DNA of 34,890 nt from contig JAQSYT010000009.1 of the NCBI GenBank assembly GCA_029256065.1, forward strand, positions 1 to 34,890, given 5' to 3'. The translations under genes were made by a program, and so were the position numbers. Numbering within the stretch: the stretch's first letter is position 1; each line of letters starts with the position of its first letter. Positions 26,972 through 34,890 of this stretch are shown here, piece after piece. Below the pieces are notes generated by a model. That model saw nothing but the letters and a program-made list of their open reading frames with translations. It made no database searches and was not told the origin of the DNA. The DNA is from Paenibacillaceae bacterium. GTDB lineage: Bacteria; Bacillota; Bacilli; Paenibacillales; NBRC-103111.

Positions 26972-27940
26972 TTAAATGACTTTTAACGTTAACGACATGG
27001 TATGGTCATCGCCCTCAAAGCTGTGCTTCGCCTCATCCACCAGCATAGGCAGATTCAGGCCAAGGGCATCAATTACCACAGGAACGTACACACCTGCGCG
27101 GACCCGGATATCCCCAATGGCATCCACCTTCAGGGATTTGCTCTCCCGGTTTTTCAGTTGGGCCAGCTGATCCAGCATGTCCTGGATCTGGGCTTCGTTC
27201 TTCTTTTCGTCCACACTTTGGTACAGCTGGAGCACGCCCCACTTGGCAATATTGGCGCTGTCCTCCACCATATGGACCTCCCGCCTGCCGGTGTCCTTAT
27301 TATCCTTGTACAGCTTGATCCGGTTATAGGTATCCGAATCAATATCCGTGGAATAATCGTAGCCGGTCATCAGGCTGCCGTCGCCGATATAGAAATCCAT
27401 CTTGAGATTATCCACCAGCCGTAAGGACAGCCCGCCATAATCATCAAAAAACACATAATGCCGCTGTGTGGAGACCAGGGTCAGGGTAATGGCTTTTTCA
27501 ATAATATCCAAGAGAGTCTGCCCATCCTCCACCATGGATTCAATCTTAAATTCCGAATCATCCAATGACCCTGTCTTCAGTTGAAAATCTGCGGCCAGCT
27601 GGGAGATGATCTGCGTAGCCGTTTGCCCCTTGAAGATATAGTAGGCTTTGGACAACAGGTAACGAACCTGGTCATATGCCTTCACGGATACCTCCCCGTC
27701 CGGGTTATGCCCAACCGAGAATACATAGCCGTAAAAAATGCCTACCCCGTCCTTATGGACCCGGACAATATCCCCGTTGCGGATGGCGAAGCTGTCGGAT
27801 TGGTAGAATCCATTGCGCAGCAGGGAAAAATCTATGCTGGCCGCACGCCCCGTCCGTGTGGTGGACCAGGATAAGCCGGAGACAATCTGCGAAAGATCCC
27901 ACATGTTTCCGTCCTTGTTATCCAGTTGGATGGTAATCAT
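26972..27940 (-). CDS. xkdQ: XkdQ-family tail/baseplate hub protein
   Basis: WDLSQIVSGLSWSTTRTGRAASIDFSLLRNG, VSVKAYDQVRYLLSKAYYIFKGQTATQIISQLAADF. Confidence 0.9.
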   Translation of the reverse strand: MITIQLDNKDGNMWDLSQIVSGLSWSTTRTGRAASIDFSLLRNGFYQSDSFAIRNGDIVRVHKDGVGIFYGYVFSVGHNPDGEVSVKAYDQVRYLLSKAYYIFKGQTATQIISQLAADFQLKTGSLDDSEFKIESMVEDGQTLLDIIEKAITLTLVSTQRHYVFFDDYGGLSLRLVDNLKMDFYIGDGSLMTGYDYSTDIDSDTYNRIKLYKDNKDTGRREVHMVEDSANIAKWGVLQLYQSVDEKKNEAQIQDMLDQLAQLKNRESKSLKVDAIGDIRVRAGVYVPVVIDALGLNLPMLVDEAKHSFEGDDHTMSLTLKVI

Positions 27941-28638
27941 GTGGCGGCCCCCTTCACCTTCTTCAACAAAAATTCATTGGGCAGCTGCAGAATTTTACCG
28001 GGCAAAAGATTTTCGGCTTCGGCATCACTTAGTTTATTGAGTTCTTTGATACTCACCTGGTAGTCCGGAGTGCCGTAAATCTGCTGGCTGATGGTAGACA
28101 GTGTCTCCTTCTCCTCCTTCACCACATAGAAGGGCTGGAAGCCCCGGTAGTCTGCCCGGAGCGGTTCACTCTGCTGCACCTCGCCATCCTTCACAAAGGT
28201 CCTCCGGGCTGCATAAAACCGGTACTCCTTCAGCTTTAAGCTAATCTGGATATCCCCGTTCTCCCCTGCGGTTTCGGACCAATCGAGGCTTTCAATGGAG
28301 GCAGGCGTATTGATCTGCAGACTGGGACCGGTGTAAACGAATCGGATGGGGTGCCGGGTCTGCCGCCATTTCTCAATAAGCTCCACATAATATCTTGGCT
28401 CATAATAATAACGGGCGGTAATAAAAGGATATTGATTCTGAGTGGCCGGTAAAATGGTTTCAAAGGAATACTCCGCCAATCCCGGAGACTTGATGACATT
28501 AATCTGGCCAAGGCCATACACCTCATAACCGGAGCCTTCCCCTTGATTGCTGACCTCAATTTTGCCGGGCAGAATGGGAAATTCGAATACATCCTCCTGA
28601 TTATTAAACGACAGCCACAACCCGTAAGAAAAACTCAT
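27937..28638 (-). CDS. xkdP: LysM-domain tail protein (XkdP family)
   Basis: FQPFYVVKEEKETLSTISQQIYGTPDYQVSIKELNKLSDAEAENLLPGKILQLP (LysM) at C-terminus. Confidence 0.9.
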   Translation of the reverse strand: MSFSYGLWLSFNNQEDVFEFPILPGKIEVSNQGEGSGYEVYGLGQINVIKSPGLAEYSFETILPATQNQYPFITARYYYEPRYYVELIEKWRQTRHPIRFVYTGPSLQINTPASIESLDWSETAGENGDIQISLKLKEYRFYAARRTFVKDGEVQQSEPLRADYRGFQPFYVVKEEKETLSTISQQIYGTPDYQVSIKELNKLSDAEAENLLPGKILQLPNEFLLKKVKGAAT

Positions 28639-31133
28639 GTCCCATACACCCCCTGGGCGCTGCTGACAATCTGCTCCGTAAGCACCTGCTCGATGCGGGC
28701 CACAATGGTGTTAATGTCGGACTCCTGGCGCACATCCCCCGTCTGAACATTCACACTGGGCGTCATCTGCACAAAGTTCTGGATATTCTTCATCTCCGCC
28801 AGCTCCCGCATGGTCGCCAGATCCTCGCCACTGACCTCGACGGTGTCCTTAACAGCCCCGACCTCCTCCACCTTCTTGATGTTATCAATGGGAGGAATAG
28901 CACCATCATACTTGGTATCGAGGCTGAAGGGGTTTTTCATGGAGCTCAATCCGTCCATAAGCTTTTCGCCTTTATTGAAACCATTGTCGAATGCGTCACC
29001 GAGATTTTCAAACTGCATTTTTTCGTTCGAGAGATCAACTACATCCTTGGTGGATGTGGGCTTTAATTGTTCCAGCCACTTGTCTACTTCCACTTCAGGT
29101 ATTAATGGGACCTTAATTCCAATTTTTTCTGCCGCTTTAAGTAATACATTTAATTTATCTACTATCCCATTAATCACACTTCCAAAAAAACCAGCAACAT
29201 TCTGAGCCAAATCGTACAGCAGTTTTTTAATTGCATAAGATGGATCTTTAAAAACATTTATAAGGAACTCTTTGAGAGAAATAAGGATGTTCCAAAAATA
29301 AGCAATGCTGTTTTTTATATAAGCAAAGAATGTATAAAATACACCAGTAATAAATCCAACAATTTGGCCTGCAGACACGCCTAATTTCTGAAGTATAAAT
29401 AATAAAAGAGCTATTGCGCCAATAATTAAAAAAATCGGCAAATTGGCCATGAACCATGCCCCAACTTGGGTTAATATTGGCGGAATCATTGCGAATAAAG
29501 GAGGCAGTACGTTCCATAAAGCAACCACTAGCCCACTGGCAATTAAGCCCGCTATAAGAGGAAGATTAGCACCCAAAAAGCCAAGTACCCCCATAAATCC
29601 CTCTGCCAACCAAGATATCAAAGTAACAATGACATAAAGTCCTTTACCGAAGAACGTAAAGAAAGGAGTAAATTTTCCGGAATCAAACGCCTCTGTAATC
29701 ATGGTAATCAAGGGACCAAATGCCTCGAGTCCCATCTGACCAACCAAGCCCAAATTAAATTTGAAGCTGTCAACAGCCTTTCCCCACTGGGCCGCAGGAG
29801 ATTTCATCATCCCTTCAAAAGCCTGCTCCGTCATATTCCGCTTATTTAGCAGCTCGTCCATACCCTTAATGAACCCGTTGATGTCCCCAGCCTTACCTGC
29901 TTTAAGAGCCGCGCTCGCTTCCACAGAGGATTCACCCATGCCGAAATCATCCACCATCGAGGAGGACTCTCCTTTAAAAAGATCCATCATGGAAGAAGCT
30001 GCACCTTCCAAGCCTTTTTCAGGATTCATTTGTGCTAACCGCATAGCCAGTTTATTCATTTCAGTAATCTTGTTTGGGTCCATCGTGGTATTGGTGAAAG
30101 ATAAGGCACTGGATAAAGCATCATCCGGATTTTGCCCAAATTGCAAAGCTTGTTTGGCAACCTGATCGTAAATAGCGCCGCCCAGTTGAGCATTGCCGGC
30201 ACGGGCAATAAAAGCACCCTTAGTTTGCTGCTGCTTCATTCCGGCACCCATGGTAGAGGAGATAACGGACTTAGCATTATCCGTATTCATGAATCCAGGC
30301 ATTTTAAGTTGGTTTGTGCTGTTCTTTTTCCAAGAATCCTTAATACTATTTTTGAAGTTTTTAGGACTTAACTTGCTAAATGTACTTTTCATTGTTCCCA
30401 TAATCTTAGATGATACTGTATCAAATACACCCTTGAAATTTAGCTTGTCAAAAGTTTTTTTCAAAAAGCCGAAAATCTTGGACTGCAAATCAGTAGTTTT
30501 TGGTGCCTCCAGCAATAATTGTACTTCTGGACCTTCTAGCAGCAGTGGTTTCGGTGGCGCCTCAAGAAGCAATTGTGTTTCCACTACCTCATGAACAATC
30601 ACCCGGGAGTATACATCTTGCTGGTTTTCTTGACCAAAGCGCCTTAACCAAGATATCTCATCAATGATTACAAACTGTACGAACACAAACAGTATATTAT
30701 TTGGCCACAATACTTTTGGAACAGACGGGATAACCAGTCTACAAATTACATCAAGACTTAAATTCATTAGAAGACTTAAATCAGCCTGTAGACTTATAAT
30801 CACTTCTGGTACCTTAATTTTTTTAAAATCTCCTGCCATCTTAAGCTTTAAAAGTTTATCCGGCACTTCTAACTTCGTCATTTCCCCAGTTGTTTTAACC
30901 TTCAGCAATTCTTCGGGCACTTTAAGTTCGGTTATTTCGCCAGACATTTTAACCTTCAAAAATCCATCCGGCACCTTCAGCTCAGTCAACTGTCCGGTTA
31001 GTTTAAGCTTCGATAACCGGTTCATTGCTTTGGCCACTTGATCAAACCGCTTGGTCAGCTTCTCAAACATCTTTACTGCCGAGGCTGTGGTATTCAGGAC
31101 ATTCACCGCCTTTCTGTACAAAATCAAAGACAC
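28635..31133 (-). CDS. Tail tape measure protein (XkdO position)
   Basis: Large ORF with central hydrophobic segments between the tail assembly chaperone and LysM protein. Confidence 0.88.
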   Translation of the reverse strand: MSLILYRKAVNVLNTTASAVKMFEKLTKRFDQVAKAMNRLSKLKLTGQLTELKVPDGFLKVKMSGEITELKVPEELLKVKTTGEMTKLEVPDKLLKLKMAGDFKKIKVPEVIISLQADLSLLMNLSLDVICRLVIPSVPKVLWPNNILFVFVQFVIIDEISWLRRFGQENQQDVYSRVIVHEVVETQLLLEAPPKPLLLEGPEVQLLLEAPKTTDLQSKIFGFLKKTFDKLNFKGVFDTVSSKIMGTMKSTFSKLSPKNFKNSIKDSWKKNSTNQLKMPGFMNTDNAKSVISSTMGAGMKQQQTKGAFIARAGNAQLGGAIYDQVAKQALQFGQNPDDALSSALSFTNTTMDPNKITEMNKLAMRLAQMNPEKGLEGAASSMMDLFKGESSSMVDDFGMGESSVEASAALKAGKAGDINGFIKGMDELLNKRNMTEQAFEGMMKSPAAQWGKAVDSFKFNLGLVGQMGLEAFGPLITMITEAFDSGKFTPFFTFFGKGLYVIVTLISWLAEGFMGVLGFLGANLPLIAGLIASGLVVALWNVLPPLFAMIPPILTQVGAWFMANLPIFLIIGAIALLLFILQKLGVSAGQIVGFITGVFYTFFAYIKNSIAYFWNILISLKEFLINVFKDPSYAIKKLLYDLAQNVAGFFGSVINGIVDKLNVLLKAAEKIGIKVPLIPEVEVDKWLEQLKPTSTKDVVDLSNEKMQFENLGDAFDNGFNKGEKLMDGLSSMKNPFSLDTKYDGAIPPIDNIKKVEEVGAVKDTVEVSGEDLATMRELAEMKNIQNFVQMTPSVNVQTGDVRQESDINTIVARIEQVLTEQIVSSAQGVYGT

Positions 31134-31157
31134 TCCCCTCTCGAGAGTGTCTTTGGG

Positions 31158-31340
31158 TCACTTCTTCTTCATCCGTGCGGCTTCCTTCTTCTCCTGCTTG
31201 ACGCGGATGTCGATCATGGCGTAGATGGCCGCCCGCTCCCGCCGGGACATGGCGATGAGCTCATGGGGCAGGATGCGGAGCTTATGGAGGGCATAGTAGG
31301 CGTAATTGGTTTCGCCGTCGCCCTCCTCAATCAGTTTTTT
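31158..31340 (-). CDS. -1 frame extension of the tail assembly chaperone (58 codons, no independent start)
   Basis: From 31334: LIEEGDGETNYAYYALHKLRILPHELIAMSRRERAAIYAMIDIRVKQEKKEAARMKKK*; joined to the upstream ORF through A AAA AAC at 31334-31340. Confidence 0.8.
   Translation of the reverse strand, partial: KKLIEEGDGETNYAYYALHKLRILPHELIAMSRRERAAIYAMIDIRVKQEKKEAARMKKK
31286..31340 (-). promoter_or_regulatory. Programmed -1 ribosomal frameshift signal
   Basis: A AAA AAC in the correct phase (GTA AAA AAC TGA), 7-nt spacer, stem GGAGGGC (31320-31326) with GCCCTCC (31286-31292). Confidence 0.8.
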
Positions 31341-31753
31341 ACTTCATCCACCAGCTCGTTCATGTCAGCGTCGAAGCCATTGAGCTCCTGGACCTTCTGC
31401 ACCAAATTGGCGTATTCGCCGGGAAGCAGCATCTTGTGCAGCAGGGCTTCCGCACCCATCACTCCATAGGATTTCTGGAGCTCGGCATTCTTCAAATCCG
31501 GGAAGGTGACACTGGCGGTAACCAGCTTGGCCAGATATTCGGCGGAGTCCGTCTCCATGGAATATTGGCCGTTTCTCCCTTTTACCCGGCGGGTGGCAGC
31601 CTTCCGGATGGATTCATTCTCCTCCTCCGTCATGCTGCTGACCACCCACGGAATCGGCTTGCCGCCTTTGTTCAGAAACCGGGGAGATACCACGATCTCC
31701 TCCGTCACGGAAGCGGTCACGTTCTGGGCGTAAAATGCGCTCAAATCACTCAT
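31331..31753 (-). CDS. xkdN: Tail assembly chaperone (XkdN family), zero-frame product
   Basis: MSDLSAFYAQNVTASVTEEIVVSPRFLNKGGKPIPWVVSSMTEEENESIRKAATRR; located between tube and tape measure. Confidence 0.88.
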   Translation of the reverse strand: MSDLSAFYAQNVTASVTEEIVVSPRFLNKGGKPIPWVVSSMTEEENESIRKAATRRVKGRNGQYSMETDSAEYLAKLVTASVTFPDLKNAELQKSYGVMGAEALLHKMLLPGEYANLVQKVQELNGFDADMNELVDEVKN

Positions 31754-31767
31754 GTGTAAAAGCCTCC

Positions 31768-32238
31768 TTAATTCCCGCCTGTGATGGACTTAAATTCTTC
31801 CTGGACTTCATAATCATTGAAGGTAAAGGGCAATTCCTCTTCCATCATATCGTCGCTGCCCGCATCGAATTGGGCGGCGCTTACGCTGTCCAGGTTGCAG
31901 CCCTTCAGGACCGTGGTTTGGCTGCCGGCGTTGGAATCGGGCTGCTCGTTAACGACCATCAGGTCAAACCAGAAGTCCTTACCGGTCTTCACATATTCCC
32001 GCATGAGCTGGCGGAATCTGCTGGTCACATAGTAGACAGTGAGGGTGCCGGAGCCGGACCAGCCGGCGGAGCGTTTGGGGGTATTGGTTTTTCCCAGAAC
32101 AGGCACATCCACCTTGTTCTTTTCAATAGTAGCCTCCAGGGTTTTGGCGTAAAACAACTCCTCCCGCAAACCGTCAATGGTGATGTAGGCTTTTGCTTGT
32201 TTGCCGCTGATGGCATCAGTTTCTTTAAAATAAGCCAT
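31768..32238 (-). CDS. xkdM: Phage tail tube protein (XkdM family)
   Basis: ISGKQAKAYITIDGLREELFYAKTLEATIEKNKVDVPVLGKTNTPKRSAGWSGSGTLTVYYVTSRFRQLMREYVKTGKDFWFDL. Confidence 0.93.
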   Translation of the reverse strand: MAYFKETDAISGKQAKAYITIDGLREELFYAKTLEATIEKNKVDVPVLGKTNTPKRSAGWSGSGTLTVYYVTSRFRQLMREYVKTGKDFWFDLMVVNEQPDSNAGSQTTVLKGCNLDSVSAAQFDAGSDDMMEEELPFTFNDYEVQEEFKSITGGN

Positions 32239-32258
32239 ATTGTCTCATTCCTTTCGAA

Positions 32259-33575
32259 TTAGGATACGGTAATGGTGAGGTAAAGCTTTTCCATGCTATC
32301 CACCGGCTGCACGTACAGCTCGGATACTACAGCGTCCAGATCAGCGCCTGCGCTGATGGTCAGATCCGTTTGGGCATCGAAGTTTTGGATGGCTTCAATG
32401 CCTTGCAGAGTCTCCAGGTAGGTGGAGTATTCATTTTTCAGTGAATTGCGGCCATCGGCATTGTTGCTGATCTTCCCTGTGTAAAAGTCGGCGAAAATCT
32501 GCCGGAAGTCATTGTTAATGCCGTCCAGCACACGGAGCACCCGGTTTTTGGCGAAGGCCTTGCCCTTGGTAGGACTGAAGGAGTGTAGGGTATTGATGTC
32601 CTGCTCCACCACAGCCTTGCCGCCGGAGCCGGTGAACAGCAGCTCGCCCGCTTGAAGGGATGCAATAATCTGGCTGTTGGTGTACTTGGGAGCAACATCC
32701 ACAGCATCATCATAAGCAGCATAGGTCAGGGATTCGTTCATTTGCGCCCCTGCTGTTGCACCGGCTACCCAGGCTACGGCCTGTCCAGCTGTCAACACAG
32801 TGCCGTCTGTAAGCACAACACCATTTTTAACGGAAATGACACCTTCATAATCTGCAGCGGGGTAGTTCTCTACAACCAACTGGATCTTCTTGCCTTCGTC
32901 CTCACGCAGACGTTTGGTAAAGGAGACGAATACCGCCTTGGTAGCTGCATCTGTTGCCGGCAGGCCAATGGTATTCACCTCCAGCACCTCGATGGCGCTG
33001 AGATAGTCCAGATATTCCTGGGCAGTAACGGAGCCGTTGGCGCCGCCAACCAGAGGAGCGCCGGCAGTAGCCGCCAATGCGCCGGTGCCTGTCCAGACCA
33101 CCCAATCGTTGGCCTTCAGCGCGCCGATATTGGCTACGGTCTGCTTGTCCATTTCCACTCCTGCCAACAGTGTGGTGACATCAAACAGGGTGGCATTGTC
33201 CACATTGACCGCAATGCGTACGGTAAGATCATTGCCCCGGACACCGCCATATTGGGCAGTGGCGGTCATATTCCCGCTCACTACGGACGCTTTGGTTCCG
33301 GTATTAAGACGGTACAGCAGCAGGGTTTTGGCCCGCTTCAGGGTTTCCCGCACCAGCAGCAAGGCAGGGTCCGAGATGGGGTAGCCCAGCTTGACGCTGA
33401 CATCCTCACCGGCTTCCACGGTCACAACCTGCTTGGCCGGACCCCAAGGCAGGGTCAAAGGCAAGCTGACAATGCCGCGGTCTCCGGCAGCCCCAAGTGC
33501 CTGGGCCGCGCTTTTGATATTGATATAGGCGCCTGGGCGCACCTTATTTTGAGTTGTCCATGTTCCTCCAGCCAT
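32259..33575 (-). CDS. xkdK: Contractile tail sheath protein (XkdK family)
   Basis: MAGGTWTTQNKVRPGAYINIKS, GDRGIVSLPLTLPWGP, C-terminal NDFRQIFADFYTGKISNNADGRNSLKNEYSTYLETLQ. Confidence 0.95.
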   Translation of the reverse strand: MAGGTWTTQNKVRPGAYINIKSAAQALGAAGDRGIVSLPLTLPWGPAKQVVTVEAGEDVSVKLGYPISDPALLLVRETLKRAKTLLLYRLNTGTKASVVSGNMTATAQYGGVRGNDLTVRIAVNVDNATLFDVTTLLAGVEMDKQTVANIGALKANDWVVWTGTGALAATAGAPLVGGANGSVTAQEYLDYLSAIEVLEVNTIGLPATDAATKAVFVSFTKRLREDEGKKIQLVVENYPAADYEGVISVKNGVVLTDGTVLTAGQAVAWVAGATAGAQMNESLTYAAYDDAVDVAPKYTNSQIIASLQAGELLFTGSGGKAVVEQDINTLHSFSPTKGKAFAKNRVLRVLDGINNDFRQIFADFYTGKISNNADGRNSLKNEYSTYLETLQGIEAIQNFDAQTDLTISAGADLDAVVSELYVQPVDSMEKLYLTITVS

Positions 33576-33761
33576 CTATTCCACTCTCCTCTTCACGTAT
33601 TCCTCGATTTCGCTCTTGGCCTGTGCCAGCGTATATTCCTGTCCTTCGGCCAGAAGGGCCTGCAGCACATCCTTCTCCAAGGCAGTGAAGCCCTTGGACG
33701 ACAGAATCTGCTCCTTACCGAACGTCAGCACCTCGCCGGATGTTTTCGCTTCCTTGCTCAT
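33576..33761 (-). CDS. Small conserved-looking tail operon protein
   Basis: 61-aa ORF overlapping the upstream gene stop; directly before the sheath gene. Confidence 0.6.
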   Translation of the reverse strand: MSKEAKTSGEVLTFGKEQILSSKGFTALEKDVLQALLAEGQEYTLAQAKSEIEEYVKRRVE

Positions 33762-34183
33762 TTGATTCCCTCCATATGGTCCAACTGCTGCATAGCCGGA
33801 TCCTCCGGCGCTTGCAGCGCGGCCACGAATTGGTACGTCACAGAAAACAGCAGCACGTCTTCCGCAATTTCAAAACGCATGTCCCGTCCCGCCAACGGTC
33901 TTCCGGACAAGCTTATCTGGTGCAGCACCGCTGCCAGCTGCTCGGCCATGGCGTACATATCTCCGTTTGGTTGGCTGCCGCTTGGTTTGTACCGGACGGC
34001 CACGGAATTTTCGCGCCGGAACCTTCGTCCCATTTCCTGGGTATGGGTCCCCTCCGGCAAGCGGACATACAAGTACGGTGAGCCCAGCGTCTCTTCCGGC
34101 TCCTCCCCGTATACCGGCATGTCCGGGAATACGGCTTGGAAGGTTTCCATCACTGCGTTGCGCACATCCAAAAATGTACCCAT
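33758..34183 (-). CDS. Tail terminator/completion-like protein
   Basis: MGTFLDVRNAVMETFQAVFPDMPVYGEEPEETLGSPYLYVRLPEGTHTQEMGRRFRRENSVAVRYKP; directly before sheath operon. Confidence 0.72.
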   Translation of the reverse strand: MGTFLDVRNAVMETFQAVFPDMPVYGEEPEETLGSPYLYVRLPEGTHTQEMGRRFRRENSVAVRYKPSGSQPNGDMYAMAEQLAAVLHQISLSGRPLAGRDMRFEIAEDVLLFSVTYQFVAALQAPEDPAMQQLDHMEGIK

Positions 34184-34541
34184 CCTTATCACTTCCCGCG
34201 ATTTGGTTCAAGCTGTACCCAGCGCCAGGGGCGGGAGAGGCTCCCGCTTCCTGTCCGCCGGTCCGCAGCAGGAGGCGGTTGTCCGCTTCCAGCGTCTCAA
34301 GCTTCTGCCGCAGCATTTGATTGTCCGTATGCAGCACTTCAAGCTGTTGCATCAGCGCATTCTGGTTCCTGGAAGCATTGTCCAGACCAGTTTTCAGTTG
34401 TTTTTTCGCTTGCGCCAGCTTGTTGTACTGCATCTTCGGCACAAAATACTGCGGCAGCTCCTTGCCCGCCTTGACGGCAACCACATCCGCCTGGGCATCA
34501 TTCACGCCCTCTTCTTGCAATAATGTTCGAAGCCATTTCAT
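33870..34541 (-). CDS. Phage minor structural GP20 (scaffold)-like coiled-coil protein; only the first ~120 codons look genuine
   Basis: MKWLRTLLQEEGVNDAQADVVAVKAGKELPQYFVPKMQYNKLAQAKKQLKTGL.. coiled coil; distal part is out of frame over the tail terminator gene. Confidence 0.6.
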   Translation of the reverse strand: MKWLRTLLQEEGVNDAQADVVAVKAGKELPQYFVPKMQYNKLAQAKKQLKTGLDNASRNQNALMQQLEVLHTDNQMLRQKLETLEADNRLLLRTGGQEAGASPAPGAGYSLNQIAGSDKDGYIFGCAQRSDGNLPSRIPGHAGIRGGAGRDAGLTVLVCPLAGGDPYPGNGTKVPARKFRGRPVQTKRQPTKRRYVRHGRAAGSGAAPDKLVRKTVGGTGHAF

Positions 34542-34727
34542 ACCTGCTTCAGCCTCCATAGATGGTTATAGCTGCTCTCCAGCTGCGGGAGCGGGCCGTG
34601 ATGCTCCGGCCAACGAGCGTTGAGCTTCGGGGTTTTTTGCTTTACCCCAGAAGATGTTTGCCAATTTCATTCATATCTTGTAATCTTTGGCATGATACTA
34701 CTATAACACCGATTTTTTTCCCGCGGA

Positions 34728-34889
34728 CTACAACATGCATTTATGCTGTGCCACCTCGTACAAAAAACGTCTGCGCCACCGCCGGTAGGTTTCCGGGCTG
34801 GCATCCATGGGACAGGTCTCATCCATGGTGATGGCCATTACTCCCTTCCGGTACTCCAGCGGAATGGCAGCCAACGCCTGCTCGATGGC
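34728..34889 (-). CDS. C-terminus of a phage late transcriptional regulator-like protein (5' end outside window)
   Basis: AIEQALAAIPLEYRKGVMAITMDETCPMDASPETYRRWRRRFLYEVAQHKCML*; resembles ArpU/RinA-type HTH C-termini; below the ORF-track cutoff. Confidence 0.6.
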   Translation of the reverse strand, partial: AIEQALAAIPLEYRKGVMAITMDETCPMDASPETYRRWRRRFLYEVAQHKCML

Positions 34890-34890
34890 A

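Noticed and set aside
32652-34523. 623-aa plus-strand ORF
   Set aside because: Antisense to sheath, small protein, tail terminator and scaffold-like genes and crosses their boundaries; no domain motifs; a shadow ORF from GC and codon bias.
1-34890. tRNA or rRNA genes, insertion sequences
   Set aside because: No tRNA/rRNA-like sequence and no transposase ORF recognised.

Overview
The window is GC-rich and looks like a Paenibacillus-type Firmicute (lineage inferred from protein style, not searched). Left part (1-15.8 kb) is chromosomal: a giant cyclic beta-glucan synthase-like gene (5' end outside the window), an intergenic repeat cluster, an ADP-ribosylglycohydrolase/NUDIX-HTH operon, a predicted secreted protein divergent from a two-component system, a 54-aa membrane protein, and a divergent AraC regulator/Gfo-Idh-MocA pair. 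Right part (15.85-34.89 kb, all minus strand) is a PBSX-like contractile tail operon. Read in transcription order: C-terminus of a phage late regulator, GP20-scaffold-like coiled coil, tail terminator, sheath, tube, tail assembly chaperone, tape measure, LysM protein, XkdQ/R/S/T baseplate genes, fibres, YmfQ, two fibre/XkdW/XkdX cassettes, XhlA, LL-H-type holin, DUF1906 endolysin. No terminase, portal, protease or capsid gene lies between the regulator and the tail genes, so this is probably a headless phage-tail-like particle (tailocin). Main findings: (1) an unannotated programmed -1 frameshift signal in the tail chaperone gene (A AAA AAC, 7-nt spacer, perfect 7-bp stem, start-less 58-codon extension); (2) a scaffold-like gene retained without a capsid gene; (3) a duplicated fibre-XkdW-XkdX cassette with near-identical flanks and a divergent specificity core; (4) tandem 18-aa and 9-aa repeats in the tape measure; (5) a family of 26-bp repeats at 50-bp spacing arranged two against two. 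All family calls are by eye, without database searches.
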